From assembly GCF_041734735.1 (NCBI RefSeq), contig NC_134882.1:28414199-28478198 (forward strand): 64,000 nucleotides of DNA, written 5' to 3'. Position 1 is the stretch's first letter, and each line of letters starts with the position of its first letter. The DNA comes from Babylonia areolata (Eukaryota; Mollusca; Gastropoda; Neogastropoda; Buccinidae). The translations under genes were made by a program, and so were the position numbers. Positions 1-12,691 of the stretch are shown piece by piece. Under the pieces are notes generated by a model, which was not told the DNA's origin, made no database searches, and saw nothing but the letters and a program-made list of their open reading frames with translations.

Positions 1-361
1 TGTGTACACATGTGTTAAGCCTGTGGTATATAAATGTATTGACCCTGTGGTGTGTACACATGTGTTGAGCCTGTGGTGTGTACACGTGTTGAGCCTGTGG
101 TATATAAATGTATTGACCCTGTGGTGTGTATACATGTGTTAAGCCTGTGGTATATAAATGTATTGACCTTGTGGTGTGTGCATGTATTGACCCTGTGGTG
201 TGTATACATGTGCTGAGCCTGTGGTATGTAAATGTATTGACCCTGTGGTGTGTACATGTATTGACCCTGTGGTGTATGTATGTGTTGACCTTGCGGTACA
301 CATATATGTGTTGGCCCTGCGGTGTATACATGTGTTGACCGTGTGGTGTGTGTGGTGTCAG
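1..361 (+). repeat. Minisatellite running into the SLC6 exon acceptor
   Basis: Imperfect units of about 25-40 bp, built on GACCCTGTGGTGTGTACATG and GAGCCTGTGGTATATAAATG, tile the interval without a break. The last unit merges with the acceptor at 360-361 and the exon start GTGGTGTACTTC, which itself resembles the unit's GTGGTGTGTAC. The array continues beyond the left edge. Confidence 0.85.
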
Positions 362-496
362 GTGGTGTACTTCACAGCCACCTTCCCTTACGTCATCCTG
401 ATCGTGCTACTGGCGCGTGGTGTGACGTTGGACGGACACATGGACGGCATCAGGTTTTACGTCATCCCGGACTGGGACAAGCTGGCTGATGCAAAG
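362..496 (+). CDS. SLC6 exon (TM5 and start of EL3)
   Basis: This exon has 45 codons in phase 0, acceptor AG at 360-361 and donor AAG|GTACAT. It encodes TM5 ([20 protein letters not shown]) and the loop ending DWDKLADAK. The preceding intron is a minisatellite that runs up to the acceptor. Confidence 0.93.
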
Positions 497-3400
497 GTAC
501 ATTTTGAGATAGAAGTTAGCTTCATCAGAACTGTATCGGCGGCAGGAAATGTTTGTGTTGTCTCTTCAGAAGAACTGTTTAAGACATAGAAGTATATCGG
601 TATACGTTTTAACACTGGACTCGAGATGTTCGTATTCGAGGAGGAAGGTGGCAGAATGGTTAAGACGCTCAGATGCCAATACAGAGAGTCCGTGAGGGTG
701 TGGGTTCGAATCCCGCTCTTGCCCTTTCTCCAAAGTTTGACTGCAAAATCAAACTGAGCGTCTAGCCTTTCGGATGTGGCGATAAACTGAGGTCCCATGT
801 GCAGCACACACTTGACGCACTGAGAAAGAATCCATGGCAACGAGAGCGCGAGCGTTGTCCTCTGGCAAAAATTATATAAAAAGAAATCCACTCCGATAGG
901 CACACAACTATATAAGCATGCACTCACGGCCTGACAAGCGCGATGGTTTATGCTGCTGTCAGGCATCTGCCTAGATGTGGTGTAGCGTGTATGGATTTGT
1001 CCGAACGCAGTGACGCCTCCTTGAGAAAATGAAACTGTGTGTGTTAAAACAATGATTAATACTATTGTTGTTATTTTTGTGATTCTTTCTCTTCTTGACC
1101 TTTGTAGGTTTTAATTGCCCATGATTGGTAAACTTTCATCACTTTATTGGGGGTATGTGTGCAAGATGTTTCGTTGTATTTTAAAAAGAAAATTTTTCTT
1201 AATGTTGTTGTTGTTGTTGCTGTTGTTTCTTCTTCTTATTATTGTTATTATTATTATCATCATTGTTATTATTGATGTTAAAACCCAGATTTCTTTAGCT
1301 TTGATCATTCAGGGGTTGTTTGTTGTAATGAGGATTCAAATGCTGTTTGTTACTTCTCTTGAATGGAGTTATACGAAACCTACCGGTATCATTGTTGCTG
1401 TCACTTCTCTTTTCTTCAGTTTAACTACTGTTGTTGTTTTTTGTGCTTTTGTTTTGATGTCTTCAGTCATGCACAAAAGTATTTTACCGACCCGCGGGTA
1501 GGCTCTTGTGTTCCTGAATACCGGATATTGCTTACACCCTCTGGCAGTTTGCCTTGCCTCAGGCAGATTACCAGCAGGTACACATTTTCCTGCAGGCACG
1601 ATGGTCTCTTGAATACGGCTCCAGATGAAAAACAAAACAAAACAACAGCAAAACCACCACCTCTTGTTGTTTCTGTTATCACGGTTATTGGTGTCGTCAT
1701 TGTGATAGCTGTTTGCCTTCTCTCGTTGATTTCAGAAGAAGTGCAAGTTTCACAGAAAGTTAGGGACCACTTCATAAAATGTCATTAACTCGAAAACCTA
1801 TTTAAATTATAGTCATGATCTACAATGTATTCTCCTCGAAAACATACACACAGTTGCTTCCAGCATGCATGAACCATGAACACTTTGGAAAATGTGTTTA
1901 AAAAATCGTTGTTTCAGAAAACAATTTACAGTTGTTCAGTGTTTTATAGACGATAGCTGTGTGTTTTTTGTTGTTAGAAAAGGAAGTTGAAATCAAAGAA
2001 AATACCTCTGGTTACGAGTAGTGCTCATTCAATACTGGCTGCACACAACACTGATTGTCAAAAATTCAGCATAATTTCACAGTACCCCCAAGAAGAAAAA
2101 TAATTATGCAAGTCCCCTTTAACTTTTTGTGTGTGTGTGAACCGTGTATTTGATTGAAAAGATGACTGTGACTGGGCCACAGGTGTGGGGAGATGCGGCC
2201 ACTCAGATCTTCTACTCCCTGGGGGTGGGCTTTGGGGGCCTGCTGACCATGGCCAGCTACAACAAGTTCAAGAACAACTGCTACAGGTGAATGTGCCCAC
2301 ATGCTCATTGCTTACTTACTTTTTGACTTAGCGCCGTGGCCAGGGAAAGAAGGTTGTCAGTGCACCACTGATGACTTTCAGACAAGCTCCCTTCATCTTT
2401 ATCTGATCCTCAGTTTCAGTTTCTCAAGTGTGTTTGGACAAATCCATATACACAACACCACATCTGCTAGACAGATGCCTGTCTCGGCAGCAGCGTAACC
2501 CAATGGGCTTAGTCAGGCCTTGAGTGCATGCTTATATATTTGTGTACCTATCAGAGTGGATTACATAATTTTGCCAGAGGACATCACTTTCGTTGCCATG
2601 GGTTCTTTTTCAATGCGTGCGCCAAGTGCGTGCTGCACATGGGACGTCGGTTTATCATCTCATCTGAATGACTAGACACTCAATTTGATTCTCCAATTAA
2701 ACTTGGGAGAAATGGTGAGAACGGGAATAGAACCCAGACCCACAGACTCTCTGTATTGGCAGCTCAGCATCTTCACCAATTCTGCCACCTTCCTCGATCC
2801 TCAGTTATCCTCAGATTGCTGATGAGAGGCAGGTATATCCACTCCTTAACAATATCCTCCCATTTTTTCCCCTCTGCTGTCTGCCATGGCCGTATTCAAT
2901 ACAAAAATCATTTTGCCTGAAGGCAAGTTAGCCTTGACAGGGCAGGGACCCGCGGTTACAGTTTGCCTTGAAGGCCAGGTTATCTTTGTATTCGAGACAC
3001 AAAGTGCACTCAGGCAGCTAACCCGTGGTCTATAAATAAAAATCCAGGGATTCCCTTCTGCACATGCTCTTTCACTTCGCACCACGCCACAGTGGGGGGA
3101 AAAAAAAAAGCAAAAAAAAAAAAAAGCTTCAGTGGCAAAGCATCGATTTGAGTCAGCAACTTGTCAGATCTAGGGGGCCACTTTCACATTCTGACATATT
3201 GTTCTCCCTGCTTTACAGCTAATTGCAAAAATGAACTAAGATAACAGAGTTTGGATTCAAATATCTCTCTGGAATGAACAAAGTTTGATGATCTGGATCC
3301 CAAATCTATCGTTTGCAAGTGCACTCACTTCACAGCTACACACGTAATTCATGTGGAATATAATGACGTCTGCCAGTCTCAATACGTCAATTTTGACTGC

Positions 3401-4122
3401 CAAGTGAACAAAGGATAGAATCAAACTATCAGAGGCCTTATTCCAGACAGGGTCTCTCCACAAAACGCCTGTTTTCCCTTGAAATAACCACGGCAACAAC
3501 AGGATTTGTAATATTTACCTCTGCTTCATGGGCTGTCACCCTTGGCACATAATAAGGGTAAGTTGCCTTCAGGTTGTAGACGGGCAGGTAGGTTTTTGTA
3601 TTCATGAATACCAGATATTGCTAACCCTAGGGAAGTTTGCCTTGCCTCAGGCAGATTACCAGCAGGCACACATGTAACTGCAGGCATGAAGGTCTCTTGA
3701 ATACGGCCTCTTGTAGGCTACAATCCACTGATCGAAAAATATATTCATTTTTAGGTCTGTGACTACAGTTCCTTGCACGGTATTCTAAGTAGGTCCAGGG
3801 TATCCTGCCACACGTGCCGTACAACAATGCTGAGTTGAGTCTAACGACCAACTGGTTTGCCCCCTTAAAGTCCTGTTATTCAGTGCTGGGGCTTTGGGTG
3901 GTGTAAAGATTTCATTGTTTGAAGAGGTGGAGCCCGAGTGCGAGGTCCATGCAGTGTTCAAAGGCCAGTCGTATACCTACCTTCATTTTCCTGCATTTGA
4001 CAATGGAGAGAAGGTTGTGATGTGGTCCAGATTGTATTTCATGTTCAATTCTGTGCCCTAAAACAAACTACAGTGAGCAATATCTCTCCTAGAGAGTGAG
4101 TTTGTTAAAACTTTATTGATCA

Positions 4123-4202
<80 letters not shown>

Positions 4203-5275
4203 CAAAGTACACTCTGTGGTAAGGGACTTTAATTTATTGTTTGATTTAATTTGGATAAAAGAATTGAAACACAAAAAGAAATATAATTTGCATCTATTTT
4301 GTTGTAGATCTTTATCCTGTCATCAATGCCGATGCCACTTTTGTAGCCGTGTTGTTATGAATCAAGTGGTATTTTGCATAAAGGGGATGGTACAAAAGAA
4401 TTACTGATGATTTACTGTAATAAACGATAGAAAAGATCCACGCACCGGCCCAGGGACATATAGACGACCAGTCGCAAAAGGGTTTTTCTATTGTTTTATT
4501 ACAATATTAAGTAAAGAAGAGAAGAAGAAGAGAATAAGACAGTGCAGCCATGTGCGGTGAGACACTGTGTGTGTGACACAGCAAGAGAGAAAGAGAGCAG
4601 GCTCTAGCTGTAAGCCAGCTCAGCCAGGTGAGAAATGAACAATCATCACCTGCTGTGGCTATTTATGCAAGTTAAGCAAACTTCAATTACGCCTGCGTGT
4701 ACTGCGAAGCATATCAGCTCAAATCAGGAAAATTTTTTATTAGAATTGTGTTTGTTACAAGGTGTTCAGTGACAGATTTCTAAATGATTCCTGAACCAAT
4801 TTACGTCTGATTGGTTGCAAAAGAAACAGCCCAGCACCTACTTTCTAATGAGTATAAAATGAAGTGTTGATTATTTAAGATGAATTTATAATCTTAATGT
4901 AAGTCACCTGAAAAGGGTCAGTTTCAGCGACCTTGTCGCTGAAAATTACAAACTGCGTTAAATCAGTTTAACGTAGGCAAACACAAATGGAATAGATTTA
5001 AAGATGGAATTGCCACAATTCTTCCAGTAAATAATACTTGTAGTTTACTAATCAGACAAAAGAGATATTTAATTAAATACGTGTGTCAGAAACACAGTTT
5101 TCAGCTCACCCAAATGCCGTCAAGCAGCACTAGTTGTGGAGTGATTGTCGTTAAGTGTCGAAAATGAAAAACGGCATTGTAATTTTTAAATGCCTGATCT
5201 ATTCTCATCCAAACACTATAATGACGTATAGTGGTGAACGATTAAACTAAAATCAAGTATGCTTCTAACTGATTT

Positions 5276-5317
<42 letters not shown>

Positions 5318-7810
5318 GCACAACAGATATGGTCTGGCATTGATTGATGCAGAACTTGATTTAATAAATGTTTAGGAGCAGTTGTTTAAAAGGGGCTTTG
5401 CATTTACAATTCGAATGGCACCACACATTATGCGCGAGTCATTGAAGACCACAGGTTAGCTGTGGAAAAAGACGTCTATTATACAGCTTGTGTGTGAAGC
5501 AGTATCTGAAGCCATCTGAGCGCTTGGCTGCATCTACCCCCATCTTTTGAAATCCATCGTCTGTGATGGTTAATCATTAGTAACTCTTGTGAGCAGACTT
5601 AGCTGAGCAAACAAGACTTATTAAGCAGGTAAAGGGAGGTAACTTAGCTGATGACTGATAGCAGAGTGAAATTATAATAATAAAAATAAAATAAAATGTA
5701 GGCTTATATAGCGCAGTACCCCCATCTCAGATGGGGCTCACCATGCTTCACAATAAAAAATAATGAAATTTAAGACTAAGTCTCGTAAAATATGTACAAA
5801 GTCTACAAAGTTTAACATGACAATGGCTAAAATATGCATATGTAAGACTGACATGATAAAAGAAATATATATATATGGAACGGCGATGGCGATCAACAAA
5901 ACTGAAAGTCCACAATCAAATCTTCCGAAAACAAATAAATAAAGTCAAACATATGATCTCATCAGCGAAGACAAACTTCTTTTCTTCTCAAGTTCTCGAT
6001 GCCACATCCACCAAATCTCTTTACACTATCATGTCAAATCTTCTCGGCACTGCAAAAAAGACTCCTCTTCCTTCTGCCTACACTTTATCTGAACTCCCCA
6101 ATGTCTTCTCCTCTTTCTTTCTTGACAAAGTCCAGAATATTCGTACCATCTTAGACCAAATGCCTTTCCAACCTACTCATCCTGATCCTCAATTCAACGG
6201 CACTCCTCTCCATTCCTTTAATCCATTAACTGAAACAGATGTCCATGAAATCCTCAAAGAAATGACAATAAAATCCTGTGAGCTCGATCCTATACCAGCC
6301 TCTGTTTTTTCTCAGTGTGTCTCACAGCTTCTCCCTACAATCACCAACATTGTCAACTCATCCCTTCTCACTGGAACGTTTCCATCCACTTTCAAAACTG
6401 CAATAGTCCGGCCTCTTCTGAAGAAATCCAACCTTGACGCAAACATTCTGAAAAACTATCGACCAGTTTCTAATCTTCCATTCCTGTCCAAACTCCTTGA
6501 AAAAGCCGTCCTGAAGCAGCTCAACAATCACCTTTGTTTCAACAATCTCATCCACCCATTTCAGTCTGCCTATCGTGCTGACCACAGCACCGAAACCACT
6601 CTCCTCCACATCCTGAATAACCTACTGCTAGCGTCCGACTCAGGACAGATCTCCCTTCTCACTCTTCTCGACTTGTCAGCCGCCTTTGACACGATAGACC
6701 ATTCAATCCTTCTTTCCTGTCTTCATTTTACATTTGGTATCAACGGCACTGTTCTAAACTGGTTCAAATCTTATCTCACTGATCGATTCCAGTCTGTCAT
6801 TGTTGATAATTTCCAGTCTGAACCCGTCAAAATTGAACATGGAGTCCCACAGGGATCTGTTTTAGGCCCAGTGCTCTTCACACTGTACACTGCTCCTCTC
6901 GCTGAAATTATCAACCGCCATAATGTCAGTCATCATTCTTATGCTGATGACACTCAACTCCAGAAGAGTGATACACCTGAAAAACTGTTGTCGCTCTTGC
7001 AAGAAACATCTAACTGCTTCCTGGATATTCAAAATTGGATGACTCTAAATAAGTTACAATTGAACGCGGACAAAACTGAAGCAATGATCATAGGAACTAA
7101 ACAAAAACTCTCTTCCATTACAACTAATACAATCAAACTTGGCAGTACATCCATCCCTCTGTCCACTTCAGTCAGGAACCTCGGCGTTGTCCTTGACAAC
7201 ACACTGTCCATGCAAACATTTATCAATCAGACATGTCGATCCTGCTACTGTCAACTGCGGCACATCAGTTCCATCCGGAAATATCTGTCCACTGACGCAA
7301 CATCTAGACTTGTCGTTTCTCTCATTCTCTCTCGCCTTGACTACTGTAACTCTCTATTGTCTGGTTTGCCTGCCTCATCCATTCAGTCCCTTCAGCGCAT
7401 ACAAAATTCTGCTGCCCGACTCGTCCTCAGAAAGAAAAGATCTGAGCACACCACTCCTCTTTTGCAACATCTCCACTGGCTCCCTGTCTCACACCGAATA
7501 AAGTACAAGATCAGCACTCTATGCTACAAATGTATTCACAAATCAGCCCCTTCCTATCTCTGTGGCTGCCTTCACCTCTACACTCCATCTCGCTCACTAC
7601 GATCAGCTTCGGATCCACTCCACTTACACATACCCAGATTCAAACTCTCGACTGTTGGCCACCGTTCTTTCTCTGTCTCTGGACCTTGCAATTGGAATGA
7701 ACTTCCTCTTTCGCTTCGTCAAGTCTCCACACTCAGCTCTTTCAAGTCTGGCCTTAAAACCCACCTCTTCCCAAAATCGCCTCCCTTCCCTGCCTCTTCC
7801 TTGTCTTTTT

Positions 7811-7845
<35 letters not shown>

Positions 7846-10800
7846 CAGTTTTAGAGTTATGCTTGCGTGAGAATGACTGGTGCGAAAGCGCTTTGATTTG
7901 TTTATGCACAAGATTTAGCGCTATATAAGTACCATTATTATTATTATTATTATTATTACACACACATATATACATACATATAGACGGGCAGTCACAAAAG
8001 GGTTTTTAGGAGTGACTGCAACATTCTTAGGATCAACACTCTACTTCTGTATTCAAAGTGGCATTAGCCAGGATAAGCTATGGGTTTGAACTTAGTCCAA
8101 TGCATCCCAAGTTAACTTTGAATAGTTTGATATAGAGAAGGGGTCCCAATTAGGTAAATACACTATGAAGTTGGAAAGCATTCATTTTTGTGCCCGTCAG
8201 TCTGTGTATACATCAACACTGTCAGATATACACGTATAATAGCATAAATAATAACAACATGAATTATGAGAGCATGTTCATAGACATGCTTTGCATTGCT
8301 AAGATCATGTGACAAGCTAGATCACAGGTTAAACAAGAAAAGAAAAAAACATAAAACATTAATTTTGCAGAAATATCTGAAAATGAAAACAGAATTAAGC
8401 ATGAACAGGAATGATATGAAAAATAACATAACACTTTCAGCTTAGCAAGAATTAAAAAACAACAACAACAAACAACATGAGTATCAGCATCATGATTGTT
8501 CATTTTTGCAGTGTAACTGTTCTGGCTGTAAAATGTATCTTCACCGGTCCCACATTAGAGAAATCATAGTGATCTAGAGGTCAGTTGTACAGACCGTCTT
8601 GGTGTAGGATCTGGTGGTAGTGGAGGCAGAGGCGGCTCTGGTGCAGCATGCATGATGGAAGTCCTGGGATTTGGTGTGGGCCTGACCAGCCACACACCAC
8701 TGTCACTGTCAGTGTCAGTGTCATAGTGTGATGCCTTGCTGTCCTGGCAGTGCAGTGGGACCAGGTCTGTAGGTGTGACAGGTATTTGTTGGCTGTGCCT
8801 CTGCGGTGTGGGGCTGACTACAGGTGGGAGCACCCATGGGACCACAGCATCAGGTGTGGTGCTCTGGTGCATCCGTCGTCTGCGTCTGTGCCTGTGCTGT
8901 CTGTGGCGTCTTGGTGCTGCTGCAGAGGATAGGACTGACCTGTTTCCCACAGACTGGGTGTGGATGCAGGCAGGCTGGGTGGTGTTGCTGTTGGATAGGC
9001 CACTGGAGAAGTGTTGCTCCAGGTCGCGGTACATGCCAGGCCAGTAGACCTGGGGCTGCAGCATTTCTGCAGCCTGCTGGAAGCCCTGGTGACCAGTGAC
9101 ATATGGATGACAGGACCTGGGGGCAGAACTTGCTGGGAAGCAACAACTGCTCAGACACCCCACGGTTAGGGTCCATCACCTGTTGATGCAGGACACCCTT
9201 CCTGCATATATGTCTGTCATGCTGCTGGGTCAGCACATTGGTCTGCCAGTTGGAGCAGAGGGCTGGCATGGCCCAATGGTGGGGTCAGCCAGCTGTCTGT
9301 GCAGCTCTTCTAGTGGCAACTTGGGTCGCAGGTGCTGTTGGCAGGTAGGTTTGAGGTTGGCAGTGACATGCTGCTTGTTGACAGCACATGTTGTCAGTTG
9401 TCTCTGCTTAGTTGTGGCTGGTTGTCTGTCTTCAACCTTTGGTTGCCTGACCTTCTTCTGGTAGCGCCGCTTGTGCCGAAACTGGTCCTTGGTGTAACCA
9501 AACCTCTCACACCAGACACAGTGTGGAGGCTCTGGGGCGCGGTCAGCAGCACAGTGGCGAGGATGAAATACTGGTCCTGGAGGATATGGGCGGTGTGCTG
9601 GCATGGGGGACTGCAGCTGCCGTCACAGGCTGGTGACCTCAGCAGTAAGTGTGGCCAGCTGAGTCTGTAGGTGGGAAACAGTGGTGTTGTCTACACCTGC
9701 ACATGTGTCGTAGGTGTGACTGTCCTCCCGCAGCCATTGCTGGGCCTCCTTTGCTGCCTCAAAGGTGGTGTCAGGGTGGTCATGGATGAAGGGCTTGACA
9801 TTGTGCCTGAGTGCGGCTGGCTGAAGACCTCGGGTGAAGGCATCATGGAGGATGGTTGCTGACACCTGGATCATCCTACCTCCAACCTTGTTGACCTTGG
9901 TCCACAGGTACCAAAGATGGGACGTGTATTCTGCGACAGTCTCCTTGGGCTGCTGCTGTTTGTTGAAAAAGGCAGTGGCAAGGGCTGTGGCATCATGCTG
10001 CTCTCCCCAGTTCTCTTCAAGAACTGCAAGGATCTTGGCTGTGGTGTCCACATTTGTCGTTGGCAGCCTGATGATCTTCTGGCAAGCTCGGCCAGCAAGG
10101 GCTGAGATCAGCCAGAGAGAGGCTGCCGCATCATCCAGGGGCTGCAGATGGAGGATCAGTTTAGCCTCCAAGATGAAGTCATCAACCTCACTGTCGGTTT
10201 CCTCGGCGGATAGCATCGGGAGTTTGGGCAGGAAGTCTGTTGAAGCCATCTTGATGGGGCGATGTTTCTTCATCTGCAGCCCATGGATGACGCGGCCTCT
10301 CTCTGGTTGATCTAAGCCCTTGCTGGCTGAAATGCTGATTTTCATCCAAACACTATAATGGTGTGGTTTTAGTTTCCAACAGCAGTCACATACAGAGCTG
10401 TAGACTGTATAGTAGCATTACGTGTAACGAGAAAGACAAAATGACTTAAGCTTAGCCTCAGTTGAAATCTGTACACTGACGAATGATGAAATTGAAAATG
10501 AAGTATGCTTCTAACTGATTAAAGTGTGTGCGTGTGTAAGTACAACAGATATGGTCTGGCATTGACTGATACAGAGACTTGATTTAATAAATGTTTAGGA
10601 GCAGTTGTTTAAAATGGGCTTTGCATTTACAATTCGAATGGCGCCACACATTGTGCTCGAGTCTGCCTTTCAGCTCATGTGTGAAGCAGTATATGAAGCC
10701 AGCTGAGTGCTTGGCTACATATATATAGTCGGCCCTCTTTGGTCAGCGACGCCACGTCACCCGCCCCAGCTGTAGGAACACGTGCAGTTATGTGATGTCT

Positions 10801-12618
10801 GCCACAATCCCCGTGTTCGAAACAGACGAGCATGGCATGTCGGAACATCCTGTGTGGCGGCCTGTCTTTCGAGTCATTCCCCATCTCCCTGTTCACAAAC
10901 ACGGCTGAGATAGATGGCGGGATTTTGGAACGTAAGCTAGGAAGAATTTATGCTAATGTGAACTTTGATCATGCCCGCTAACATGCCGAGACTTGTATTG
11001 TCCTGTCTCCCCAATCTCTTTGTGACGTAAACGGGTGAAATTGTTGTCACAGAATGTTATAGAAACAAGTGGGTTGAATTGTAGCGAATCAGATCAATCT
11101 ATTGAATTGGACGAATTGGGATTAAGCAGTGAATCTGTCAGTCATTCACATAATGTCACTAGGACAAGCAAAGATTGGTTATTTCAGTTCAACTAGTTGG
11201 GGGAGTGAGTGTTGTAGCTTGCATAAGTATGCATAGTATGTTGTGGGGAGGGATAAAACCAGTCAGCAAAGCCAGTTCTTAGCTGTCTCCCAGAAAAACT
11301 GACTGACACAGGGTGACTGACTGATCAGTGATGTAAGGAGCAAGGAAATCCTTGTTGGGCTGTGAGTACACAACTTGTAATGGTTTTATGCTATGTTGAT
11401 AACTTATTTGTGTTTGGAAACTATGATTTATGTCAGTGAACAGCCAGTTTAAGTTGATCTTGTGGCTTGCAGAAAGAAAAGGGGTTAATGTGTGAAAGCT
11501 ACCCATTAAGTGAGGGCAGTACTAGCCTAAATCTTTTGAGCCCCGCCCCCCTTCTATTTGGTTACAGATATCTTGTTCTATATTTTTTATGTATTACTTA
11601 CTTGTTTTGTATATAGTAGGTGGTGTTGGTTCAGTGTGAACTGAACAGATCTATGGGCTAACACATTGTCAATGTGGGTTGAGGGTTTTTCATGTGTGTG
11701 TGTGTGTGTGCACACATGGGGGTAACAGCAAGTGTTGTGGAACACATGTTTGATTGTTGGTAGTTGTGATAACATGTGTAGGAGTTGTGCTATGTGTCAG
11801 TGGTTTACTTTGTTCAAAGTGGGAAAGAACATAGTAATGTGATTAATGAGTTGATTAACAATGAGAGCACTGAGGGTCAGTGCTGTGTTGTTGCACATTC
11901 TGTTTACCAGAGATATGTTGGAAGTAATGATTTCCATACGTGTACTTGTGTCCGTTGGACACTTTGTGAAGGCAAAGAGATTTTGTTTGGAAATGGTAAC
12001 ACACAGTTTAATTGAATGATGGGTAACATGAGTTGGAACACAGGGTTGTATTGGTCAGTGATATGTTTTGTACACAGTATGGTAATTGGTAATGTCACTG
12101 CTGGTGGCAGGTAAGCTTGATGAAGCTTGTATTTCCTCACATAGATCTATGTGTGAGAGGAGTGCATACTGGTGGACATGTGATGAAAGGTGCTGAGAGG
12201 GTATAGGCCTTTTATGTCAGTGATATCCAGATATTTCAGATTTTATCTGACCTGGGTTTTGGTTGTGTATTTGTGTTCCAGGTGTGCTGCTTTAGGTGTA
12301 GGGTGAACTTTTTACTGTGTGCTGCTTGTAGGTGCAGCTTGTAGATGCTGCTTGTAGGAAGTACTTGAAGTAGGCAGTGTGTGCTGCTTTAGTGTGTGTT
12401 GCTTAAATAAAGTTGCTTTTGCTAAGTAGGGTGAACTGCTTAGTGTGTGTGCTGATTTCCCATGTATATTGTAAAAGTAAACACTCTATAAAAACCACTC
12501 CATATGGCCCTGCTATTGATGTGAGGAGAGAGTAAGTGCATCATTAGTTGATTCTATATCTCCCCTGCATAACTCCTCTCTCTCTTGGAGTCGAACCACA
12601 ACACTCTCAAACACTTTT

Positions 12619-12691
<73 letters not shown>

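Larger units (their letters stand above)
4430..12495 (-). mobile_element. Element A: Gypsy-like LTR retroelement fossil, interrupted by LINEs
   Basis: This reads right to left. Parts: a long 5' LTR/leader region (about 12495-10335), gag (about 10345-9430), a short integrase-derived piece (about 9275-9000), a proline-rich tail (to about 8560), a 3' untranslated part (8560-7980), then after nested LINEs (7975-5668) an LTR-like end (5670-4430). Sequence at 10335-10710 recurs at 5205-5525, as expected of paired LTRs. The right part is homologous to 15395-16260 of element B in opposite orientation. I saw no reverse transcriptase in it, so it was probably mobilised in trans. It is broken, with several breaks, and its age is moderate to old. 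Confidence 0.72.

Noticed and set aside
648-720. tRNA gene (Leu/Ser-like)
   Set aside because: The A and B boxes belong to a SINE head. The fold is not a complete tRNA and the sequence continues into the SINE body; the same holds at 28579, 38217, 49712 and 61390.
8736-10310. Plus-strand ORFs of 60-158 codons across element A
   Set aside because: They are shadows of the minus-strand gag and integrase-derived parts; no protein features of their own.
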